This document shows positions 1-10,100 of a DNA stretch of 64,000 bases, piece by piece. The DNA comes from Parelaphostrongylus tenuis (Eukaryota; Nematoda; Chromadorea; Rhabditida; Metastrongylidae): contig JAHQIW010005536.1 of the NCBI GenBank assembly GCA_019055375.1, positions 124,001-188,000 of the forward strand, written 5' to 3'. Both the position numbers and the translations under genes were made by a program. The notes under the pieces were generated by a model. The model was not told the origin of the DNA, made no database searches, and saw nothing but the letters and a program-made list of their open reading frames with translations. The stretch's first letter is position 1, and each line of letters opens with the position of its first letter.

Positions 1-501
1 AGCTCATAACCGAAAACTTTAGTGACGCCTTCCTACTAGAAGGAGCTCGTTTTCCTAATCGATGTTTCACCACTGATTTAATCACGTTTATATAATAAAA
101 TTTATAATTTCAATAGTTTTGATAATTAACAATTTTTATATAATTTAATCGCGCAGATTTATCGCCGGGCAAGCGGCGGTTCCAATTACAATATCATAGC
201 TTTGTGATAAGATTAGATTCTTACCATCATTTGCGGGAGTTTTTTGACCAGTGAAGGATAGAATATAACCGAAGTAACTTTAATCAAGCTATCGTTAGTA
301 AATACAACGCCAATACTTCCTGATGAATAATATAACAATCGACTGTTTAACAAAGGTGACTGCTTGTCAGACATGGGAATCTATGTTCGTCGATGTAATT
401 ATACATGGCGATGATTTTCTCGAAAGTCTATCTAGCGCTTTTGTGAAAAGTTACAAATTGTAAGTTGCGTGAGAGTATAAATTTTTTGTTGGGTTATAAA
501 G

Positions 502-750
502 CTAGAATGGGACGATATGGGAATGAAAATCGACGCCCGACAACTAAATTATCTTCGTTTCGCTGATGACATCGTTCTTATGATACCAAGCATCATCCAG
601 GCGGAGCGAATGTTTACGGACGTCGAAAACGCCTGCGGGAAGATTGGTCTTTGACTAAATCTAACAGAAACTATGTTTATAAGGAACGGATGGGTTTCGA
701 ATGCCCCATTCACGCTCAATGAAACGAACATCTCCGAATACTTTAGTCTG
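502..750 (+). pseudogene. RTE reverse transcriptase fragment
   Basis: Translation of this stretch matches the palm region of the RT encoded at 44287-45552 nearly residue for residue: it contains the catalytic FADDIVL block (about 562-585), then QAERM, ACGKIGL and RNGWVSNAPFTLN. One in-frame TGA replaces the Gln codon after KIGL (about 653), and similarity stops abruptly on both sides. It is a dead fragment of the same LINE family inserted in plus orientation. No promoter, endonuclease or 3' tail remains. Confidence 0.88.
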
Positions 751-2259
751 CGAATGAAACACATGAGAGTCTTGTGAAAAACAAGCTTCTCGGCTCCGTA
801 CGCGCATAATATCAACATGGCAAGATGGAGGATTTCGTATCATATTGACAGATATTTCAAGATATCGTTTGTTTTTATTCCAATGAGTGTAGTGTGCTGT
901 GAGATTTACTAAGTGTCTGGAGTTTGTAAGTGAGTGTATTTTTGGACACTTAGACGTGCGAACCGCTCAATATCGGAAATTAAGTGCTACTTTTGTTATT
1001 GATTGACAAAATCGTAATTTGCCGAAGAAGATAAGAACTGCAAGAAGTAGGCTAAAAAGAGCAGAAGCATACGAGACTTGAAAAATCAGACTTTCGTTTT
1101 GATAAGTAAGACCACTGTAACTTCTGTCAACTATAACTAGACAAGAGATTTCTCACGTACTTCGCAGACTGCAAAGAATTTATCGCATCTTGGAGAACTG
1201 CGTTATCGAACTCCATATGTTGAACCAGAAGGTCAACGATACGATCATTTTCAGCATTATTTATCTAAAAAAAATGCAAACGACGATCTCAACGGAAGAA
1301 AGAACAATGCTGAGAGAATAAAAAAATATGACCGGTTCTTGCAGTACATGAGTTTTCGATGAACGTCTGGAACTAACTAACCTTTCCTTTTGCTGTCAGA
1401 ACTGAAGGAAGAGATGGAAGCAGGAATCCGACAACATTGGCATTCGCGGTGCCCTGTGTGAAGAACAGAAACAAATTACACAATTTCAGAAGGCAAAAAC
1501 AACAGATGATTTACTTGATTCAAGTAATTTCCATACTGCAGACACTTGTACAGGAGATGAATGAACAAAGAGGAGCGCATAGTGTTGCATGCAGCTCGTA
1601 TTCTTTTTGTTGAGTCCAAATAACGAGCAAGCTGTAATTCACATCTTTTGAGAGGAAAAAATTATATATCCTGCATATCAACTTCTATTATAAGACTGAA
1701 TCTCTTGTTTTCGCCAATTAACCCGTTGAAAACCACATGTAACGTTTTCGGTACATGTCGTGCGCCGTGCGCGTGGCGGTCCGGCAACGGGCTCGTATCA
1801 TCACGGGCCTATATAAATAGGAATCTATTTTTTGATATGAGGTTCAGATGGCACATTATGGCCATCAAATAATGGAATATCCCACGAAAGACTTCTATAA
1901 AATCACAAAATTCACTGAATTACTTGATCTATGCCGAGAATAGCTCGCAGGTGGTTTATCGCCTCATCGTGCCTAGAAGATGTTCTTGGGTGTCAGACTG
2001 CGAAGTATATCGGGGAGCTCAACTCCCCAGCAGTGCCACCCAAACTGAAAAGGAGTTCGACGTCCACTCGAAAAGCCCACCTAAGAGTAAACCGTACTAC
2101 GAATGACCGCCGCCTTGGTAACTATAGTCGCAAGCTGATAATCTCCCTCTGACCCACAAGGGCCAGCGACTGCGCTAATATGGTGACAACCTGAGGAAGC
2201 CCCGTCTAGGCTTATTCAGAACTAACTTCAGGAAACAAAACAGCTGAACCAGCACATTT
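751..2259. other. Undecided sequence, no supported gene
   Basis: No exon with paired splice signals could be supported. The stretch around 1010-1560 reads as Lys/Glu-rich peptides in broken frames, which could be an old transposon gag-like or host remnant. A GC-richer patch with a palindromic TATA-like core lies near 1770-1830. Two overlapping 60-75 codon ORFs at 1924-2152 have no recognisable domain. Confidence 0.5.
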
Positions 2260-2292
2260 TCATGCGCTGGGATCCTCACAAATAGTTAGGGA
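2260..2292 (-). CDS. Probable terminal exon (unknown protein)
   Basis: The minus strand shows an acceptor ending in GGACAG, then a phase-0 exon coding SLTICEDPSA and a TGA stop. It is separated by an 81-nt intron starting GTGAGT from the exon at 2374-2508, and the phases agree. The exon is very short, so the call rests only on splice signals and phase. Confidence 0.4.
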   Translation of the reverse strand, partial: SLTICEDPSA

Positions 2293-2373
2293 CTGTCCAA
2301 ATATGCAAGTAGGTATAGTATGATATATAACCGGTCTTGGAAACAACTATAAAGCAAAATAATTCGTACTCAC

Positions 2374-2508
2374 ATCCTGGACGATGTGCTCTCGTGCTAT
2401 AGCCAGCTCCATCCTTAGTTTCAAGGTTGGTCTACGTGCAGCTTCCCAGCACAGAACGTCACAATTACGTACAACTTCTTCTCGTCTGACGTTCTTGATC
2501 ATCAGTGT
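2374..2508 (-). CDS. Coding exon of unknown gene
   Basis: This is a 45-codon phase-0/phase-0 exon on the minus strand, bounded by a GGTTTTAG acceptor and a GAT|GTGAGT donor. The peptide begins TLMIKNVRREEVVRNCDVLC, continues with a basic helix-like stretch (EAARRPTLKLRMELAIAREH) and ends HIVQD. No family was recognised. It lies downstream, on the same strand, of the formin gene and could be a separate gene or a 3' part of that one; no junction was found. The next 450 bases upstream are microsatellite and MITE. Confidence 0.6.
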
Positions 2509-2565
2509 CTAAAACCACAAAAATTTGAGTAGATAAGAGTATTAACGACACCGTTCTAAAAGTAA

Positions 2566-2945
2566 TCATAGTGATAGTGATAATGGTAGTGACAATGACA
2601 GTGGGGTAGTGATGATGATCATGACAGTGATAATGATAGTGTTGGTAATAGTGATAACTATAGTCATCATCATTATAATTACCATTATCGTTATTACCAC
2701 TATCGTTATCATTATCGCTACCTTTTTATCGCTGTTATCATGACAACGATAATGATAATGATAATGACAAAGATAATGATAATAATGATAATTATAATTG
2801 TGATGATAATGATAACTATCATTATCACTATCACTGTCATTACTACAACCACTATCATTATCACTATCACTATCATTGTCACTATCACTATCATCAATAT
2901 CACTGTTGCCATTATCACTACCATCACTACCACTATCGTTCCAAT
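2566..2945. repeat. Strand-switching GATAAT/ATTATC microsatellite
   Basis: About 380 bp of imperfect TGATAATG-type repeats. The repeat changes strand three times: purine-type at 2566-2655, complementary at 2661-2735, purine-type at 2743-2815 and complementary at 2816-2945. It therefore forms two adjacent imperfect inverted repeats rather than one simple array. Long ORFs here are low-complexity artefacts. Confidence 0.9.
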
Positions 2946-2992
2946 CACAATCGAGATCGATCATCTATCAAAGGACAGACGTGAATGGTGAC

Positions 2993-3016
2993 GGGGGGAG
3001 GGGGAGGGGGAGAGGG
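2993..3016 (+). repeat. G-quadruplex-type G-run cluster
   Basis: Runs of 6, 5, 5 and 3 G separated by 1-3 nt (G6-A-G5-A-G5-AGA-G3), directly beside the inverted microsatellite. This fits the general G3+N1-7 quadruplex pattern on the plus strand. Confidence 0.75.
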
Positions 3017-3069
3017 CCAGGAGTAGGGCCAGACACGCCTTCTGAGTCCTTTGGTCCTCAACCGCTTAA

Positions 3070-3415
3070 TGGAGCTTCTTGTGGACGGCCCGAGCGCGAC
3101 TGATCAGCCAAACTGTTTTCTCCAGCTTCAAACTTCGCAAATCGTTTCCCAGCCGTCCTTTCTGCCATCGTATCATCGCCTCATACTCCATTAGTCTTGC
3201 GCGCCGCTTCACTAGCATTTCCCTTACGCACCATTCGTGCATGAGTAGCAAGTGAAATTGTTACCACGACAGCTCAATCTTGAAGCAAGTATAGGCAAGT
3301 TGTATACCAAAATGTTTGCAAGAAAATGCGCAATTGAATGTCTCCAAAAAGATGCAATATTGATTATTTCTGGCTAATAAATTCAATGTTTATCGCTCTA
3401 ATGCCATAACCTGTA
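3070..3415 (-). mobile_element. Mariner-TIR MITE, left end lost
   Basis: Shares with 51357-51947 (opposite orientation) the core around GGAGCTTC..GACGGCCCGAGCGCGACTGATC, the inner arm ending AAAATGCGCAATTGAA, and the mariner-like end (CTAATAAATTCAATGTTTATCGCTCTA). Both copies keep a related open stretch with the shared peptide WxISRARAVHxKLH, which resembles a Tc1/mariner helix-turn-helix remnant. The left terminal repeat is not found here. Confidence 0.65.
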
Positions 3416-3479
3416 GAACAACTCAATAATTAGTGCTCAACTCTTTGGAGGCAGCACTAGATCAATCGCACAGCACAGT

Positions 3480-3800
3480 TCAAAAGCGGCGCGCGATTTT
3501 CGTTATCTCATTGGGGTTTCTTTTTTCTTTCCAAAAGAGACCTCTAAAATTTTTATGTTTTCGTGAACCTTCGCACTTTTTCCGTATACTCAGAACCTCT
3601 TGGATATATCCCATATTTGCAAAGGAAACTGCGAGAGTGGAACGTAATCTTCTGTTTGCCCATACAACGCCATAAAATGGCCTTTTCAAAAACTAAACAC
3701 TATTCCAGGATTATCGAGATTGGAGCTATCCTAATGATAATCTAAAGAAAATCTATCCATAGGCCCCGCCGAGCAAATAAAAAAATCGAGTGCGACATCT
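3480..3800. repeat. Dispersed repeat copy (CGCCGAGCAAA family)
   Basis: Recurrent pieces (CCGCCGAGCAAA.., GCGGCGCGCGATTTTCGTTATCTCATTGGGG, GGAACGTAATCTTCTGTTTGCCC) recur diverged near 15.2, 21.3, 23.0-23.7, 39.4-39.6, 47.7-47.9 and 62.0-62.2 kb. ORFs of 60-80 codons in it are not convincing genes. Confidence 0.55.
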
Positions 3801-4166
3801 GATATTGCTTTTGCTCCTACGGCCCATCAACAAATTCTTTTTCTTAGAAGTTTCCCAGGCTATCAAATAACTACCACAACTTTGATGGATAATTTGTTGC
3901 CAAAGATTGAGCTGAGGAGAACAGTTGTAGATTCCATGTAGTGTACTCCGTCCCCGAGTGAATAATTCTGTTGATAGACTCAGTGGTTTCACAACTAACC
4001 AGCTTGAGGTTTCTCAAAGACTTCTTAGAAACCTATACGAAATTTATACAAGAAAAGTATTCCCCATCACTCCGTAGACTTTGAAAAACAGGCCGCGAGC
4101 AGTATGCATCTAAAAATGTGTGGCATATTATTCTGAGATAAACGCTGGGGCATCGCCTGCCAGAAG
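3800..4166 (-). pseudogene. Degenerate C-terminal half of the FH2 domain
   Basis: Read on the minus strand after the FH2 exon at 4218-4332, an acceptor at 4167-4168 opens phase-0 coding LLAGDAPAFISE and then a TAA (4128-4130). Beyond it, peptides in changing frames keep the FH2 order, for example LFFKVY, then SLRNLKLVSCETTESI, then LQLFSSAQSLATNYPSK followed by a stop and LFDSLGNF. These resemble the FH2 blocks around LLFK, the 'SCEELxSI' helix and 'LSSLLKLADTKxxK..LLHFV'. The frame changes and stops suggest decay here. An alternative is more introns plus assembly indels. Confidence 0.5.
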
Positions 4167-7100
4167 CTCAGCAAGAAAATGACATTGTCACTGATTAAGA
4201 TTTTCCAAGAACAAAACCTCTTCCTCCGTGGGGAAGTACTTCAATAGTGAAGAGAGGAGATCCGTCGAAACTGCATCCATGTCGTTTGACTCCAGCTTCG
4301 TAACCAAGTCCATGACTGATAGAGGACGGAACCTAAACGTTCAGGCTCAGAAGAAGAGCAGCTATGTGAATCACAAGATATATATTGTGCTACGAATACC
4401 ATTCACTATGAGAGCCATATAAAAGAAAGGTGTAAAGAAACGTGCTTAGCCAATATAATCTCCAGATTCAGGGCTTTTTGTTGGGGAAGATGGGAAACCA
4501 CCGCGGAACCAGAGTTCTCGGTCGTAGCTTTTCGGTCCGATAGACCCCGAGTTGATTTTGGTTCCAGTCTTTCAAACACTGTCTGTATCTGAAAAAAGTG
4601 GGCTTTGGTGAACAATTCAATCTACTCGATGATTCCAAAGTCACCTACATGCTCCCTCTCCTCAACAGTGAACTCTGGCCTCGGGTATTCATTCCACACA
4701 GTATGTACATATGAAAACAGAAGTGCTCAAACAAGACGTGTTACCAAAGTTCCTACATAATTTCGGACACTAAACCCATAAGAAACATTTTAACCCTTTC
4801 GGGACTATGAATCCACCTCCTCTGCGTCTCTGACCCCAGCGTGGCGACGCTGGACAGTCCGCTTCTCTCTACTGCACATCTATCCCTCAGCGTGCAAACG
4901 CTTTCAATGTATTATTGTTACAACTGAGATAATACTATAATAGATTCACTGCGTTCCGAAGCTGGAGGTTAGACAAGCAGGAGAAGTGGGTCCACGGTCC
5001 CAAGAGGCTTAGCATTATGGAAGCGTATGTTGGAAAAACCACATCAAAATACACCGAAATAAAATCCGCTACTCCTAAGTGACTTTTCAGGAGAGACAAA
5101 AACAAACTAGTGATTTCCTGCTGGGTAATAGCCTGCCAAAACATAGAATATGTCCTTTTCATCTTTGGGTATACCTCTTCGCTGCGAGCAGTGCCTAAAT
5201 AGTGGAAATGCTTCACAGAAAAGAAAAATGAACAGAATTATAGAAACTCACAATGCGAAGTTGACAAGGACGGTTGCCCAAGAACACCAGGTGGTGGTGG
5301 AGGCGGAGGTGGAGGTGGGGGTGGCGGAGCTGCACGGCCAGTTTGCAAAGCTAAATACAGTGCAATAACAAATTGAAGATAAAACTATCAGTGCTGGTCT
5401 CCTGGGCAGTGCGCCATGCATTCGATTTCATCAAGAAACGTTCGAGGTGATTGGAAGAATATCTGGTCTTTACAATGACTGCGAGAGCCTACCGGTGTAT
5501 CAAATCGGTGTTGCTATTTTCTCAATTAAGTCTGACACCAATTTGCCAATCCAGGATGGATGGAAGGCTTGGTGAGCCATGGGCGTGGGATCGAACGAAA
5601 CGTTGTTAGACACTTCTTCCACTGCGCCACGCGAGCACAAAATTATTGCGTTTAATTCGCTTACATCTATAAAAAAGAGACTAAGCCACCTTGCAGCAAA
5701 GATGGAGGAGGCGGTGGTGGAGCAGGAGCTGACGCTGCGACACACGGAAGAGAAGGAGCAGATGTAGAAGTACACGGTGGAATTGGAGTAGATGGAACAG
5801 GCTGTGATTCTGGAATGGACGGAATGAACGCTATATGAATATGATATATGAACGCTGGTATTCTTATCGTATTATACCTTTCCTTCGAGTGCTTTATTAT
5901 GACCACGCTCAAATTTCAATAGATACTTAGACCAATAGATCTGCCCGGCTGATGAGTCTGTAAGGACGAAACATGTGTCTCGGGCCGTACAAGAGCCCTT
6001 ACCAGACCATATGACATGTTGGCTCAAATAATAATGAAAGGATCTATTGAAACTTGAGCGTGGTCTTAATAAAGCACTCGAAGGAAAGGTATAATATGAT
6101 AAAAATACCAGCCAGCTAGCAATCGAGTGCGAAAACACTCTGTTTTAGGTGAAAATTTCGCTTGACATAGAGTGTGAAGCGTACGTCGTCGACAACTCTC
6201 TATGAAGAGTGTAACGCTCCTAAGAGAACTGACTAAGATTGACAGACGACGGGTTCTGCCCGGCTGATGAGTCAGTAAGGACGAAACATGTGTCTCGGGT
6301 TGTACAAGAGCCCTTACCAGACCACATGACTTGTTGGCTCAAATAATAATGAAAGCATTAGACATTCTTTTTTCGGAACTACTTAACAATCGCCATCAGC
6401 TTGAACACATTTCTGTTATCTCTCAAACGCTATTGTGAGCACCTGGACCGCTGCGAATCGGGCCCTGTCATGTCGACGTCGGTGCGGTCTCATCGTGCTT
6501 CAAGACAACTCAAGGTTGCATGTCGCCAAATTAACAAAGAGGAAGTTGACCGAATTAGATTGAAAGTTGCTGGATACTTTGAATAGTGTTGCTAAGCGAT
6601 ATTATTTACTCCCCGTTAATAAATTGTGTTTATTGCTCTAGTTCCGACACTTATAAGGAGATCCAATATTTTTTCAATGAGGCTGAGCGAGACACAGAAC
6701 TCTACACCTTGGGCGAGAGTTGAACTCGCATCTCACACCTTCCGCGGCTGTATGCTAGCCATTTCACTACCGAGGCTCCTGTTCTGCTCTCACTCTTTCT
6801 GTGGTACAAGGCACGGATTGAAGTCATAGACTGTCAGGCCAACCGGCCTCGATGTCGATACGTGCGTACCACACAAACCATTCATGGTTGCTCTTGACAG
6901 TTCCGATAGCTTCTACCACAGAAAGCGTGATAGGAGAACAAGCGCCGATACCTAAAGGATTTTGTCATACTTTTAAGTGGCAGGAACATTTAGGTATAAA
7001 TTTTTTTCCTGATAGAAAGTGACCTCTCGAGTTCCTGACTTCGTAATTCTACTAAAATTACTGAAAACAAAAGAAAACAATCACCTTCTCTTTTTTCCGT

Positions 7101-10100
7101 AGAAGATGTTGCCGCTGCTAAGGTGTTAGTTGATTCTGGTAAGACTGCTGAAAATCTGTGATCAGAAGGAAGGATAATAAATGAGATTCCATCATATATT
7201 ATGCTCTTCCACCAATTTTGGCTCTAGAACAATAAAATCGATTCTGGTACGCCAGAGCTAAACGCACGTTTCGGCGGTGTTGTCCGCTTCATCGGTGGCC
7301 CACGTCCCACAGTAGCCCTAATTTATAGTAGGGACGGGGAGATGTTACTTATGGTGATGGCGCGTGATATTGTGTTATCACCACTCCTTCAGTCGATGCT
7401 ATCACCATAAATGACGTCCCCCCATCCCCGCTCTAAAGTAGGGTTTAGTGTGGGGTTTGGGCCACTGATGAAGCGGGCGACATCGCCGAAATGTACGTAT
7501 AGCTCTGGCGTACCGAACTCGAAAAGCTCTAAACATTCTCATAGACGATACAAAAGGATTTCTCTCTCCTCGTCAAGCAAGCCAAGTCTTTAATCAAATT
7601 ATCCATCAGTTAACTTTTCTAGAAAAGCCAGAATCAAAGATGGGCACCATATTGTCCTCTGGATAAAGTAGGTCTCATGGATTGACAAAAAAACTTGAAG
7701 TTCAGAAAAATGAACTTTCAGCTGTTAGTATGCTTAGATGAGCGTTAAGCGCGGTCACTATAGACCATCCAAACGTCACAAAAATAAGAATATTGTCTCA
7801 AATAACGTAACGTCTTAATGATCTGATGGAGCAGTCGGAAAGTACAGAAGTAAACAGTAAAGTGAGATGAACACATGATCTCATGAAAATAGTAAGGGGG
7901 ACATATGATTATATAGAATTACAACGGCAAAGCGCAGGGGATCGGAGAAAGTCGAGTGACAAGCGAAACTCTGAGCCTTGCGCAAGACTCGAACCCGAGT
8001 CTCACCCTCCTGTGTGGCGCGCTCTACCACTACACCATCAAAGCTCTTGTTCTGCTACTTTTCTGCAGCAATCTACTCCCTTCACGAACATCTCTTCAAA
8101 AAACCATTTCTTCAACAGAGATATGATGTTGTGAACCTATCCCACTATGTTAAGTGATATACAAAACTGTGAGCTTCGGGCGAGAGTTGAACCCGCGCCT
8201 CATCCTTACCGGGAATTTTTTCTCATATCACGCACCATTCTCAGACAGCACTGCTATGAAAGCGGTGAAATAAAGAATTCCCCAGAAGCGAAGACTCAAT
8301 TCATCTCACCTGTTTGTCGCGACTTGACTGGAGACGTACTGGTAACAACAAAAGACACTGAAAACGATTGACCCTTTGTCGTCGTTCGAGTGTCATTCGT
8401 CGGCGGCAATGCTGAAGGAGGTTTGGGTGATGGCGAGTGATTTTCTGAAGGTAACAAAGGATAATCACGATGCTGAGATTAAGAACTAGCCGGCTGGAAA
8501 AAGGTTTCAGTTCAGTGACAAACCCGAATCAACCGCTGATGAGTTCTTCGTTTGAGAATGGCGCTCATTTGGTGGAATCAGAGCTAGGGTCGTTGCACGA
8601 TGACGGGATATGGACCTACAAAGTTGGGTAATGTATTATCGGAAAACGTCCAGAAACCCTTATTAACTAACTGACTAACTGAGCAATAAACCAGTAATAA
8701 ACAGTATCAACTCCAAACACTTCGGAATTGAGAAGTTCCCAACGAAAGTTGTTATAAACTTAACTCCCTAGCAGACTCGCAAGCCTTCCTATGACAAAAA
8801 AACTCCTCTTCCCTAAGAGCTCTTATCACCGCTAACGAAGGACAAAGCTCTCGGTGTAGATCAAACCCTGGGGCTGCGCCATGTATTCATTTTCATCCAG
8901 TATTGCTTGAGATAACTGAGTGTGCATTTGGCCTACCGATGTATTAAGTCAGTGCTGTTATCCTCCCAGACAAATCTGGCACCAATTCGCCGACCTTGTA
9001 GGGATGGAAAGCCTGTTAAGCCTTCAGAACAAGACCAAATGGTCGACCACGTGTGTGCCGCAAGGCACCTCTAACCACTTTGCCACACCCGTCCATCGCC
9101 AGTACGATCTTGATAAAACGACTCTCTGATAGCTGCTCATAAATTAAGCATAACTAGAGAACATAAGGCACTGAGAACTAGGACACACATGAAGAAGACA
9201 TCTAACCCGCTTTAGCTTCAAGGACCTTTACAGTTTCTCTTTCCAATTTTTTTCGTAAAAAGCGAAAATAGAAACAAATTTCTGGGATAGTTACCAAAAA
9301 CAGAGAGGCTGTGAATAACAAAGGGCCAACGTATATCCACAAATCAACTAGGCACAGATATATATCCCTAATATTGCTATATCATGGGGGAGTCGTGACC
9401 AAGTGGTTGTGATGCTCGTCGCTGCGAGGGAGAAGCCAAGTTCGATCTCCCAACTTTCACCGGTAGTCAACATCAGCACCATATAGAACGCCATAGCCAG
9501 GCTGCCCTCGAGAATGCAAGAAGACGCGCTCAACCAGTATTCTTTGACGTTCAGGATGAAGACGAAGAAACGAACTGAACGCCAGAAGCACTGGGATCCG
9601 CACGGTGGAAAAAAAACTGCGAAGATGGATAACATTACAAGATGCTTACAAAGTACCATTGTCCTTCAATCGCCTGTTTTTAGATACCTTATTATTAACA
9701 TTCAGTATATATGACATTCTTTTATCTAACCGCTCATAGCGGTGGCATGATGTTATAAATATATGCCCATTGAGTAGAGCGGTGCAAAACTTTCGCGTCA
9801 GGCGGGACTAGAACCCGCACCTCACTCTTTCCGGGAATGCGCGCTCTATCCATTACACTACTGACGCCCATTTTGCACATTGTTCTTTATACACTACAGC
9901 GCACCTACAGAGTGAGATGCGGGTTCCAGTCCCGCCTGACGCGAAAGTTTTGCACACCGCTCTATTCAATGGATGTATAATCGATACATAGTCTGAAAGA
10001 ATGTATTTAGCCCTTTGAGGGACTGGTTGTCAGTGGCTTACGTAGGATTCGGCGATTTTGCCCGCTTCATCAGAGCCACATATCCTACCAGTCAACCCTA

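Larger units (their letters stand above)
5854..6352 (+). mobile_element. Retrozyme-like element with two hammerheads
   Basis: Non-coding element inside a formin intron. It contains two hammerhead motifs (5943-5985 and 6258-6300) 315 nt apart, the same tail after each (..GCCCTTACCAGACCA..GGCTCAAATAATAATGAAAG), and a body shared with 10238-10503 and 13737-14040 (AGCAATCGAGTG, ACATAGAGTGT, CGTCGTCG). The first ribozyme sits in the loop of an inverted repeat of about 71 bp (5854-5924 with 6042-6112). Tandem small repeats with type-I hammerheads of minimal stem III are the known layout of animal retrozymes, non-autonomous elements thought to use Penelope-like reverse transcriptase. No ORF. Confidence 0.8.

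Noticed and set aside
2566..2991. Long ORFs on both strands through the microsatellite
   Set aside because: They encode Ile/Met/Thr or Asp/Ser low-complexity repeats created by the GATAAT units.
8524..8616. Extra formin exon upstream of 8310-8472
   Set aside because: It has an acceptor-like TTTGTAG and a GTTTGT donor, but on careful reading all three frames contain stops.
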